A program made the position numbers and the translations under genes. Source: JBCDJI01 sp964351865 (GTDB taxonomy: Bacteria; Verrucomicrobiota; Verrucomicrobiia; Methylacidiphilales; JBCBYL01). Taken from it: 64,000 nucleotides of DNA. The stretch spans positions 1-64,000 of the forward strand of contig CAYGPJ010000009.1 in NCBI GenBank assembly GCA_964351865.1. The letters run 5' to 3'. The notes beneath the pieces were generated by a model, which worked only from the letters and a program-made list of their open reading frames with translations, was not told where the DNA came from and made no database searches. Shown in pieces: positions 17,510-25,122 of this stretch (its first letter is position 1; every line of letters starts with the position of its first letter).

Positions 17510-19164
17510 TTCGATCCTTTCCCCGTTTGATCTATCAATCCCTGCTTTTGCAGGAGTTGGAATTGAATCACCACTCCCTCCAGCGAAGGGATCATCAGAT
17601 AACGAACATCCAGATCCATCAAATCCTGTATCACAGAGGGATCAAATGCGTGGATCGCGCAGGGGACCCCAGCACTACGGCAACGATACGCGAGCAAATG
17701 ATTAAAGTCCTCAATCTGTAGCGCGGAAACCAATAAACGGGCATGGGGCAACCCCACTTCTTCCAGCACGCCCTCATATTCCACGTTTCCAATAAACGTC
17801 TCAGCGCCCTCCACCGCATCTAATTTAGCCGGATCGGTATCGACGGCGAGCACCTGTTCGCCCCGGTCGACCAGTTTGTGCACAATTTCGAGTCCTAATG
17901 CATTCATCCCCACCACGATAATATGGCCACTCCGTTCCACCGATTCTTCCGGCTCCGGTTCGGCACGGGCACGAAAAATCGAAAGCAGTCCCAGGCGACG
18001 ACAAAAAGCGTAGATCTGATCGGTGTAAATAATCATATAGGAGGAAACCGCTATCGTGACGATTCCCACCAGCGTCGTGATCGAGAGTACGGAATCATCG
18101 ACCAGCCCGGCACTCAGCCCCATGGTTGCAAAAATAAAAGAAAACTCACTGATCTGAGCAACGGTCAAGCTCGTGCGAAATGCAGTCAGCTCACTATAAC
18201 CCATTCGAACGATAATGATCATAAAGATCAGAGGATTACCAATCAGGACAAAGAGCGATAAGACCAAAGAAGCCTGCCAGTTATCGACCGCTGCGGAGAT
18301 ATCCGTGCGGACACCCAGCGTGACAAAAAAGATGGCGACAAAAAAGCTCATCAGTGGGTGCAACCGTCGATGCAAATCACCACTGAATCGCGACTGAGCC
18401 AGTGCCACCCCGGCGAGGAATGCACCCACCTCAAGCGAGAGTCCGAGAAAACCCGCCAGTCCCGTCGTCAACAGACACCAGGACAGCGCCCACATGAAGA
18501 TCGTATCTGGACTGCGCGACGCCCAACCAAAAAGCCGCGGCAGGAGAAAACGGGAAGCCAATAAGACCACGGCTAATAAGAGCAGCATTCCACCTAGTGC
18601 TTTACCCAAACCACCACCCACCCCGGCGACGCTCAATCCTTCACTACCCCCCAACCCGGAGAGCAGCGTCAAGACGGCAATCACGACCAGATCCTGAACC
18701 AGAAAGATACCCACCGCAATTCGCCCGTAAAGTCGGCTTAAATCCCCTTTCTGATCCAGCAATTTCACCACCACTACCGTGCTGCTGAACGTCAGACCAA
18801 CGGCTAGAAACAGGGACGCCATCCAACTGAAACCCAAGGCAAAGCACAGCAGCAACCCTCCCAATGCGGTAAAAATAACTTGCCCCAGACCGGCAACCAC
18901 AGCCACCCTGCCGACATCCCGAATCTTATCGAAACTCAATTCGAGCCCGACCAGAAATAGCAGTAATGCAATACCCAGTTTCGAAATTAAGTAGAGCGAC
19001 TCACCTACTTCGACCAGATCTAGAATCGGACCCAGAGCCAGCCCTGCGAAAATATAAGAGACAATCGAAGGCATACGCAACAGCTTGCCTACATAGGCAA
19101 AGACAGCAGCGGTAATCACAATCCACCCCAGGTCTTGCAGTAGATAGATTTCGGTCAGGTTCAT
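17506..19164 (-). CDS. CPA2-family cation/proton antiporter with TrkA-N domain
   Basis: Second KefB/C-like antiporter: a polytopic membrane domain with about 12 segments (for example SIVSYIFAGLALGP and FLVQDLVVIAVLTLLS), then a TrkA-N Rossmann domain beginning HIIVVGMNALGLEIVHKL. It is translated first and overlaps the next antiporter gene by 4 bases. The frame is open to 19203, but the ATG at 19164 (MNLTEIYLLQDLG) removes 13 residues that do not fit the family start; the longer form cannot be excluded. Probable role is K+ efflux or pH homeostasis. Confidence 0.85.
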   Translation of the reverse strand: MNLTEIYLLQDLGWIVITAAVFAYVGKLLRMPSIVSYIFAGLALGPILDLVEVGESLYLISKLGIALLLFLVGLELSFDKIRDVGRVAVVAGLGQVIFTALGGLLLCFALGFSWMASLFLAVGLTFSSTVVVVKLLDQKGDLSRLYGRIAVGIFLVQDLVVIAVLTLLSGLGGSEGLSVAGVGGGLGKALGGMLLLLAVVLLASRFLLPRLFGWASRSPDTIFMWALSWCLLTTGLAGFLGLSLEVGAFLAGVALAQSRFSGDLHRRLHPLMSFFVAIFFVTLGVRTDISAAVDNWQASLVLSLFVLIGNPLIFMIIIVRMGYSELTAFRTSLTVAQISEFSFIFATMGLSAGLVDDSVLSITTLVGIVTIAVSSYMIIYTDQIYAFCRRLGLLSIFRARAEPEPEESVERSGHIIVVGMNALGLEIVHKLVDRGEQVLAVDTDPAKLDAVEGAETFIGNVEYEGVLEEVGLPHARLLVSALQIEDFNHLLAYRCRSAGVPCAIHAFDPSVIQDLMDLDVRYLMIPSLEGVVIQFQLLQKQGLIDQTGKGSK

Positions 19165-19314
19165 CTCAAATTCAAGTAATGGCTTATTCTGGATTACAAT
19201 CAATCAAAACCACTTCATGGGATTATCGGCATAAATAAATCAGCACCGGAAAAGATCAAAGTATTTACCATTTTTAGAATCATTCACAATACCCAGGCAG
19301 GAATGACAGGGTGT

Positions 19315-19342
19315 TTGACTCATGTCGCTGTGGCTCTATGTT
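19315..19342 (+). promoter_or_regulatory. Candidate sufS promoter giving a nearly leaderless mRNA
   Basis: TTGACT at 19315-19320 and TATGTT at 19337-19342 are separated by 16 bases, a reasonable sigma-70 pair. Transcription would begin around 19349, only a few bases before the ATG at 19352, and no Shine-Dalgarno sequence is present. Inference from consensus only. Confidence 0.4.
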
Positions 19343-19351
19343 TAATCGCTC

Positions 19352-20620
19352 ATGACTGACATCGATACAACTTCAGCGGCACCCACATCGGCAATCCCCG
19401 TGCCGGGAGCCTGCCGCGCGGACTTTTCTGTGTTAGATCAACAGATCAACGGAAAGCCGCTGGTATACTTGGATAGTGCCGCCACTTCTCAGAAACCAGA
19501 CTCGGTGGTGGCCGCTTTGTCGCACTACTACCTGAATGATAACAGTAACGTGCACCGCGGCATGCATCCACTGAGCCGTCGTGCCACGGCCGGATACGAA
19601 AAAGCACGTAAAACGGTCGCGCGCTACCTCAACGCGACTTCGGCCAAACAAATCATTTTCACCAAAGGAACCACCGAGGGTATCAACCTCATTGCCCAGA
19701 GCTGGGGCAAATCGAATATCCAAGCGGGTGACAAGATTCTGGTCGGCGAATTCGAGCATCACAGTAATCTGGTTCCCTGGCACCTGCTGGCTCAACAAAA
19801 CGGAGCTGAATTAGTCCCCCTTCCCCTGAACGAAAATTTTTCCGGCTTCGACATGGCTGTCCTGACCGAAGCGTTGGCAGATCCCAAGACCAAGCTGTTT
19901 TCGTTCACCATGCTCTCTAATTCACTGGGCATTACGCTACCGGTTCATGATCTCTGTGAGCTGGCCACAAAACATCAAGTGATTACTGTGGTGGATGCCG
20001 CCCAAGGCGCTCCTCATGCACCGATCGATGTGCAGGAAATGAATTGCGACTTTCTGGCTATGTCGGGCCACAAGTGCGTCGGCCCGACCGGGATCGGTGC
20101 ACTGTATGGGAAAATGGAGCACCTCGAAAAAATGCCCCCTTATCAGGGCGGTGGTGAAATGATTGATCACGTGTCCTTCGAAGAAATTACTTATAAGCCA
20201 ACGCCTGCACGATTTGAAGCGGGCACACCTCCCATTGCCCAGGCGATCGGCCTGGGCGTTGCCTTGGAATATCTGGAATCAATGGGTCTGGACGCCATTG
20301 CAAAATATGACCATGAGTTGGGTGAGTATGCACTCGAACGTTTCCGGGAACTATCCGACATCGAGTACCTTTCTCCCCAACCAGTTGTGGGATCACTGAT
20401 TTCTTTCAACCTCAAGGGCGTTCACGCCCATGATGCCGCGGATCTGGCTGGCGAAGCTGGAGTTGCCATGCGGGCCGGACACCACTGCTGCCAACCGCTG
20501 ATGCGTAAATGTGGAGTGCCCGCCACCCTGCGTGCCAGTTGGTATATCTATAACACCCAAGCAGATATCGATGCACTGATCGAAGCCTTGAAAGAGATTC
20601 AATCTTTCTTTAATCGCTAA
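19352..20620 (+). CDS. sufS: Cysteine desulfurase, SufS type
   Basis: PLP enzyme that removes sulfur from cysteine as a persulfide for Fe-S assembly. The 422 residues contain the PLP-binding Lys241 in MSGHKCVGPTG, the cofactor histidine in EFEHHSNLVPW, the aspartate in VVDAAQGAPH and the catalytic cysteine in GHHCCQPLM (Cys379 by alignment with SufS GHHCA; Cys380 adjoins). The N-terminus has a ~20-residue Pro/Ala/Thr extension before the usual start (CRADFSVLDQ). It is followed 59 bases downstream by sufU, its expected sulfur-acceptor partner. Confidence 0.95.
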   Translation: MTDIDTTSAAPTSAIPVPGACRADFSVLDQQINGKPLVYLDSAATSQKPDSVVAALSHYYLNDNSNVHRGMHPLSRRATAGYEKARKTVARYLNATSAKQIIFTKGTTEGINLIAQSWGKSNIQAGDKILVGEFEHHSNLVPWHLLAQQNGAELVPLPLNENFSGFDMAVLTEALADPKTKLFSFTMLSNSLGITLPVHDLCELATKHQVITVVDAAQGAPHAPIDVQEMNCDFLAMSGHKCVGPTGIGALYGKMEHLEKMPPYQGGGEMIDHVSFEEITYKPTPARFEAGTPPIAQAIGLGVALEYLESMGLDAIAKYDHELGEYALERFRELSDIEYLSPQPVVGSLISFNLKGVHAHDAADLAGEAGVAMRAGHHCCQPLMRKCGVPATLRASWYIYNTQADIDALIEALKEIQSFFNR

Positions 20621-20679
20621 CTAGCCATCTCTAAACAATAAGTTGAACCGATCACCGATCAAACTATTAAGGAATCACT

Positions 20680-21120
20680 ATGGACTTACGTGAAATGTAT
20701 ATGGAATTCGTGATGGATCACGCCTCACGCCCGAGGAATTATCGCGAGATGGAAGATGCCACGGCCTGCGAAGAAGCGGAGAATCCCAGCTGTGGTGACC
20801 ACTTACATCTTTATGTGAAAAGCAGTGACGGCATCACCATTGAGGACATCTCGTTCGTGGGTGAGTCTTGTGCCTTGTGCAAGGCATCCGCTTCCACGCT
20901 GACGACACAGTTAAAGGGAAAGTCGGTAGCAGAAGCCAATACGGTCTGCTCTGCTTTCGAAGAAATGGTGACCGGCACCTCAGAAGAAATTCCCGCTACT
21001 CTGAAGGGTAACGTCAAACTCTTTCAGAGTGTGCGCCATTTTCCACAACGGGTTTCCTGTGTCATGCTGGGATGGAAGGCGCTGCAACAAATTTTAAGTA
21101 AATTGCCTGGCTCAAAATAA
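20680..21120 (+). CDS. sufU: SufU-type Fe-S scaffold / sulfurtransferase
   Basis: NifU/IscU-fold protein of 146 residues and probable Zn-dependent sulfur acceptor of SufS. Cys38 (NPSCGDH, with Asp40), Cys64 (ESCALC) and Cys127 (QRVSCVML) align with the three metal-binding cysteines of SufU. The longer spacing between the second and third cysteines and the RHFPQRVSC motif favour SufU over IscU. An extra Cys67 creates an unusual C-x2-C in the second motif. A good Shine-Dalgarno AAGGA precedes the ATG. It ends next to a palindromic repeat and is convergent with the octaheme cytochrome gene. Confidence 0.88.
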   Translation: MDLREMYMEFVMDHASRPRNYREMEDATACEEAENPSCGDHLHLYVKSSDGITIEDISFVGESCALCKASASTLTTQLKGKSVAEANTVCSAFEEMVTGTSEEIPATLKGNVKLFQSVRHFPQRVSCVMLGWKALQQILSKLPGSK

Positions 21121-21140
21121 ATGAGCTTATTCGTCTATAG

Positions 21141-21279
21141 CTAGGGCATTTCCGAATGATGTTTTAACATGTAGGGCGAGATTGCATCTCGCCAAATTCC
21201 ATCCCGGCAAGATGCAATCTTGCCCTACATTTATTTCCCTCAGGTGACCGTGTGAGAACTTAATTCGCAAACGCTCTAG
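21141..21279. repeat. Palindromic MITE/REP-like element with terminal inverted repeats
   Basis: The left end CTAGGGCATTTCCGAAT and the reverse complement of the right end, CTAGAGCGTTTGCGAAT, form imperfect ~17-base terminal inverted repeats. The interior holds GGCGAGATTGCATCTCGCC and, in inverse order, GGCAAGATGCAATCTTGCC; each is itself a palindrome and together they form a larger cruciform. The right end overlaps the stop codon of the cytochrome gene (21276-21278). It lies between convergent genes and may also act as a terminator. Related pieces lie near 32241, 52914 and 53271. Too short to encode a transposase. Confidence 0.75.
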
Positions 21280-23354
21280 GGCATCTGCATGAGCTGCATG
21301 ATACCCGGATCATTGGGTGATAGCTCATACGCCTTTTCCGCCGCAGCCCTTGCTCCTTTGAGATCGCCTTGGCGGCGCAACAGTATCGAGAGGTTATACC
21401 ATGCTCGTGGTTGCTGAGGATCGAGTCTTACGGATTGCTGCATCCAGTTTATCGCTGCCGAATAATTCTGTTGCTCGGCCTCAATCAAAGCAAGGCTGTA
21501 TCTGAGGGATGCACTTTGAGGAGCCATAGCGATTCCCTCCAACAGTAGCGCCTTTGCCCCGTCCACATCTGCCCCGCGAGCCAGCAACACTGCCCCGTCG
21601 CCATAAATGACATCATTAGTAGGTTCCAATGAAATGGAACGCCTGATCCACTGCTTTTGCTGCTCAGGGTCTGCACTGAAATAGTCAGCTAACATCAGTG
21701 CATTATTGGGACGATCACTGCTGAATCTATGAAAGGTCTCATACTCCTCCCGATATTCCGGAGCGGGGCCGATAAGTTGTGCGGCCTGGATGCGCACAAC
21801 ACGGAACTCATCCTGAAGCAACGGAGCCAATAGGGCTTGCCGCTGCGGATGTCTGGCGAGCGCCCGAACGGCAGCACTGCGGATATGCGGATCTGTATGT
21901 GCCAGCATTTGCCGCAGATAGGTTTCCACTTCTTTCCACTGACTCCACGGGGTCAGCATTCCGGTCAGCGAAGCTTTCCACAGCAAAATCTCTTCCTTTT
22001 GCGCAAGGCGTAAGAGTTCTTTGTAATCGGATGCGGAGCCGTCCCGGAAGCTCTGAATCGCTCTGGCTCGTTCTCGCACGTGCACCCGCTTAGTAGCATG
22101 ATCCGGCCACCACGTTTCCACCCATTCCCCCGCCCACTTCATGTTCTGGTCAGTGTGACAGGCCGTGCAGGTATCCGGCGATCCGATCTCAGCGCTTAGT
22201 TGAGGATCCGGAATGGAAAAGATATGATCTCGCCGGTCGTCCCGAGCCATAAAGGTGTTGTCCGGCATGTGGCACTCAATACAACGAGCTCCCTCAGAAC
22301 CTGGCTGATGGCGGCTATGCTTAATCGGATCAATCAACGTTGCCCCGTTGTCCCCCGTCGTATGACATTTCATACAGAGCGCGTTATTGTCCGCCGGCAG
22401 GCTCAGTGCCGCAGTATGCGGATTATGACAATCCATACAACTGATACCAGCGTGCCCCATTTTGTTCAGTTGCATACTGGTGTAGACGAAATTCTCATTA
22501 TTCACCTGTCCATCCGGATGATAGAGATCACCCTGATCTACCGCGGATAAGCCATAATGGTCGTGAAATGAGTCGCCGGGACGGAATGCCTCTACGGTCA
22601 GTTCCTGCCGGCGGGCATGACAGGTCGCACACGAATGCTCGATCTGCACTTTAGATTGAGCATTCAGGCTGACGACCTCTGGCGCATCCGGACTTTTGAC
22701 ATGCTCCTCCAAGCCGTTGTGACATTGCGCACAGGAAATGCCCTGATACAACCACTGGCTCTCGTAAGCAATCGGGCGAGATGGGTCCTGATCCAGATTT
22801 TTGTGATAGTCCGTCATGTGACAATAACCACAGTTAGCATTCCAGTTCATCCCTTGCCCGGACCAGTGTCCCCATTCACCCGGCAGGCGCACGTCATCCT
22901 CGAAAACATAAAACCACTCTTTGGTCGTGGGTTCATAGCTGAGCGTATAGGTTTGTAATTTCCCATTGCCGGTCGGGATCAGATACTGGATCAACGGATC
23001 ATATCCGATCACGCCGACCGGAGCGGCGACTTCGATGCTGTTTTTCCCGTTTTCTTTAAACACCAAGGACTGCCCACGGATGGAAGTACTGACGTTCCGC
23101 TCGCCCAGACTCAGGTTTTGCCGTTGCTGAAATGCGGCCGAATCTCTGGGAAAATCAACTAGCCGATTCGCTAAAGCGTGATGTGAGTTCTCCCACTCCG
23201 CGACAATTTCCGCATGACACTCGGCACAACCCTGGGGTGAAAGGGCCGCCGCACGTTGGGGCTGATGTGTCTCTACAAACTTGGTATCATTCTTCTGGCA
23301 CGAAATAAAGAAAAGCAAAGCCGAGCCGAAAAGAACCATGCCGACCAGCAGCAT
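21276..23354 (-). CDS. Octaheme cytochrome c with HEAT and TPR repeats, probable lipoprotein
   Basis: Exported multiheme cytochrome. Eight CxxCH motifs are visible in order: CAECH, CGYCH, CAQCH, CATCH, CMDCH, CMKCH, CIECH and CTACH, all in the first ~60% of the protein. After these come HEAT-like repeats (HIRSAAVRALARHPQ) and C-terminal TPR units (YNLSILLRRQGDLKGAR). The ATG at 23354 gives a signal peptide ending in FFISC, a lipobox-like site, and has GGAG four bases upstream; the longer frame to 23426 has no Shine-Dalgarno sequence. The family resembles doubled-CXXCH cytochrome c554-like proteins. Electron partner unknown. It follows sufT on the same strand. Confidence 0.85.
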   Translation of the reverse strand: MLLVGMVLFGSALLFFISCQKNDTKFVETHQPQRAAALSPQGCAECHAEIVAEWENSHHALANRLVDFPRDSAAFQQRQNLSLGERNVSTSIRGQSLVFKENGKNSIEVAAPVGVIGYDPLIQYLIPTGNGKLQTYTLSYEPTTKEWFYVFEDDVRLPGEWGHWSGQGMNWNANCGYCHMTDYHKNLDQDPSRPIAYESQWLYQGISCAQCHNGLEEHVKSPDAPEVVSLNAQSKVQIEHSCATCHARRQELTVEAFRPGDSFHDHYGLSAVDQGDLYHPDGQVNNENFVYTSMQLNKMGHAGISCMDCHNPHTAALSLPADNNALCMKCHTTGDNGATLIDPIKHSRHQPGSEGARCIECHMPDNTFMARDDRRDHIFSIPDPQLSAEIGSPDTCTACHTDQNMKWAGEWVETWWPDHATKRVHVRERARAIQSFRDGSASDYKELLRLAQKEEILLWKASLTGMLTPWSQWKEVETYLRQMLAHTDPHIRSAAVRALARHPQRQALLAPLLQDEFRVVRIQAAQLIGPAPEYREEYETFHRFSSDRPNNALMLADYFSADPEQQKQWIRRSISLEPTNDVIYGDGAVLLARGADVDGAKALLLEGIAMAPQSASLRYSLALIEAEQQNYSAAINWMQQSVRLDPQQPRAWYNLSILLRRQGDLKGARAAAEKAYELSPNDPGIMQLMQMP

Positions 23355-23503
23355 CCATCTCCACCAGGCGTGGAGCACATCTGCTTGAATGAGGTGAAAT
23401 TTTGAAGAATCCAGCAAGAGGAACATGCTAAATCAAAAGCACGTCCTGCGACCAGCGAAAATACAAAGTAGCTAATTGAATAACTGGAGTCGTTGATCTT
23501 ATA

Positions 23504-24055
23504 TCAGATCAGGCCCAGCTTCATTTTCCCATGCTCGGTAATCATATCCTGATTCCACGCGGGTTCCCACACCAGCCTGACTTCGGCTTCCTGCACTTGC
23601 GGAATAGCTTCCACTTTGCTTTGTGCATCGGCCTGAATGGTGGGCCCCATCCCGCAGCCTGGTGCCGTTAAGGTCATGTCCACTTCCACTCGCTTGCCTT
23701 CATCTTTCAACTCCATGGTGTAAACCAAACCAAGATCCACGATGTTGACCGGGATTTCCGGATCAAACACCATTTTGAGCCGTTTCCACACTTCCTGCTT
23801 GAGATCTTCTTCGGAAAGAGGCTCTGCCGCGTCTTGCGGCGGTGTTTCATTTTCCTGACCAGCGGGATCCAGACCCAGAGCATCTGCATCCTGATCCGCG
23901 ACACGAGCCATTCCCATACTGGTCATCACCGTGTGAGATCCACCCAACGACTGCGTTACAGCCACTTCCTGACCTTTCTTTAAAGTAATGGCTTCACCGC
24001 TGGGAATGCGAATGGCATCGCAATCTCTGGTTAAAAATATCATCTCATCGTCCAT
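23504..24055 (-). CDS. sufT: Fe-S assembly protein SufT (MIP18/DUF59 domain)
   Basis: Probable Fe-S cluster maturation or carrier factor of 183 residues. The N-terminal ~60 residues (DCDAIRIPSGEAITLKKG) are the extension typical of the putative SufT group. Residues ~80-183 form the MIP18 domain with DPEIPVNIVDLGLVY and the conserved cysteine Cys134 in APGCGMGP. Last gene of the minus-strand suf operon, 9 bases after the IscU-like gene. The family has a reported role in Fe-S maturation under high demand; the exact step is not established. Confidence 0.88.
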   Translation of the reverse strand: MDDEMIFLTRDCDAIRIPSGEAITLKKGQEVAVTQSLGGSHTVMTSMGMARVADQDADALGLDPAGQENETPPQDAAEPLSEEDLKQEVWKRLKMVFDPEIPVNIVDLGLVYTMELKDEGKRVEVDMTLTAPGCGMGPTIQADAQSKVEAIPQVQEAEVRLVWEPAWNQDMITEHGKMKLGLI

Positions 24056-24064
24056 AACTTTTCC

Positions 24065-24556
24065 TTATTTTTTATCAAATACTATTTTACGCCCGGCAGA
24101 TTGCGACTCGTGAATACTTTTTTGCAAGCCTTGCACCTCCGGCATTTTTTGCTGTTCCGTTGTCATCACACTGGCAGATGCCTCTCCGGAAAGAGCCTGC
24201 TTTAAGGCTTCTTCCACCAAACCGGCACAGTGCACCTTCATGGGAGGCAGTGGTCCCAGTGGTGCGGATAAATCTTCACCATGCAGGGCTCGGGCCTCCT
24301 CCATGGTTTTTCCTGCCAACATTTCCGTCGCTACACTGGCCACCGCAATAGCGGTTTCACAGCCGAAAGATTGAAAGGAGGCCTTATCAATAACTTTACC
24401 TTTTTCTTTCTCTTCACGAAATTTAAGCCAGATCCGCAGCATGTCGCCACAGCCAGGGCTGCCCGCCGTGCCGACGGCGTCCGCATTTTCCATTTCTCCC
24501 AGATTCGACGGCTTGGCCGCCGCATCACGGTAACGTTGTTCCAAAGGCTCAGTCAT
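24065..24556 (-). CDS. IscU/NifU-N-like iron-sulfur scaffold
   Basis: Second scaffold-like protein of the window, 163 residues. Three cysteines, Cys36 (SPGCGDM), Cys66 (SFGCETA) and Cys110 (KVHCAGL), align with the cluster ligands of IscU/NifU. The spacing between the second and third is IscU-like and shorter than in SufU. The J-protein-binding LPPVK of IscU appears here as LPPMK. No hscA, hscB or iscS lies nearby. It is embedded in the suf operon, five bases after the rhodanese-like gene. It may build or store clusters alongside SufBCD; division of labour with SufU is unknown. Confidence 0.85.
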   Translation of the reverse strand: MTEPLEQRYRDAAAKPSNLGEMENADAVGTAGSPGCGDMLRIWLKFREEKEKGKVIDKASFQSFGCETAIAVASVATEMLAGKTMEEARALHGEDLSAPLGPLPPMKVHCAGLVEEALKQALSGEASASVMTTEQQKMPEVQGLQKSIHESQSAGRKIVFDKK

Positions 24557-24561
24557 GGCTG

Positions 24562-25116
24562 CTATTCAAGATGATACCGAGGCATGTCTTTGTCAATGTC
24601 ACGTGCCCAGCGGTCGATTCCCCCTTGCAGGCAAAAAACGTTTTGACGGCCGTGCCCGATAAAATAGGAGGCCGTATCCAGTGCGTAGCGGCCCTGATGG
24701 TCAAAAAAGACCAACGGCAAGCTGTCTTTTTCTGACTCGTTAATCAACTGGGTCGATAATTCCTGATTCAAAAAAACCGCTCCCTCAATGGTAACCGCTT
24801 CATGCTCCTCGCGGGCACGTGTATCAATTAACAAATGCGGCTGGGAGGAACTTCTCCATCGCTGAAGCACAGCGGGCTCCAGCAACAGTTTTTCATCATC
24901 TTCGTGAGCCTGACGGATGGCGTCAAAAACCGGGGCTAAGTCGGCTTGTTCATTCCGAACACAAACGGTCTGAATCGATTCATCGTCTGAAAAACCACAC
25001 TGCGAACAGCCTCCAATATGAAAGTTCCGAAAAAGTGCACGGCGCGCCCCGGGATAGTGCTCAAGGAGCTCGCCCATAGTGAGGTTCTCAGTGAGTTCGG
25101 GCAAGCCGGCGGGCAT
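24562..25116 (-). CDS. DUF1858-like plus degenerate rhodanese domain protein
   Basis: 184 residues. The N-terminal ~60 residues resemble the small ScdA/DUF1858-type helical domain with a C-x2-C pair, IGGCSQCGF (Cys37, Cys40). Residues ~75-184 have a rhodanese fold (LLIDTRAREEHEA; FCLQGGIDRWARD). The position of the catalytic persulfide cysteine is Asp139 in VFFDHQGRYALD, so ordinary sulfurtransferase activity is unlikely. It is placed between sufD and the IscU-like gene with spacings of 6 and 5 bases, so it is clearly co-translated with suf genes. A binding or chaperone role is inferred. Confidence 0.8.
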   Translation of the reverse strand: MPAGLPELTENLTMGELLEHYPGARRALFRNFHIGGCSQCGFSDDESIQTVCVRNEQADLAPVFDAIRQAHEDDEKLLLEPAVLQRWRSSSQPHLLIDTRAREEHEAVTIEGAVFLNQELSTQLINESEKDSLPLVFFDHQGRYALDTASYFIGHGRQNVFCLQGGIDRWARDIDKDMPRYHLE

Positions 25117-25122
25117 AGTATA

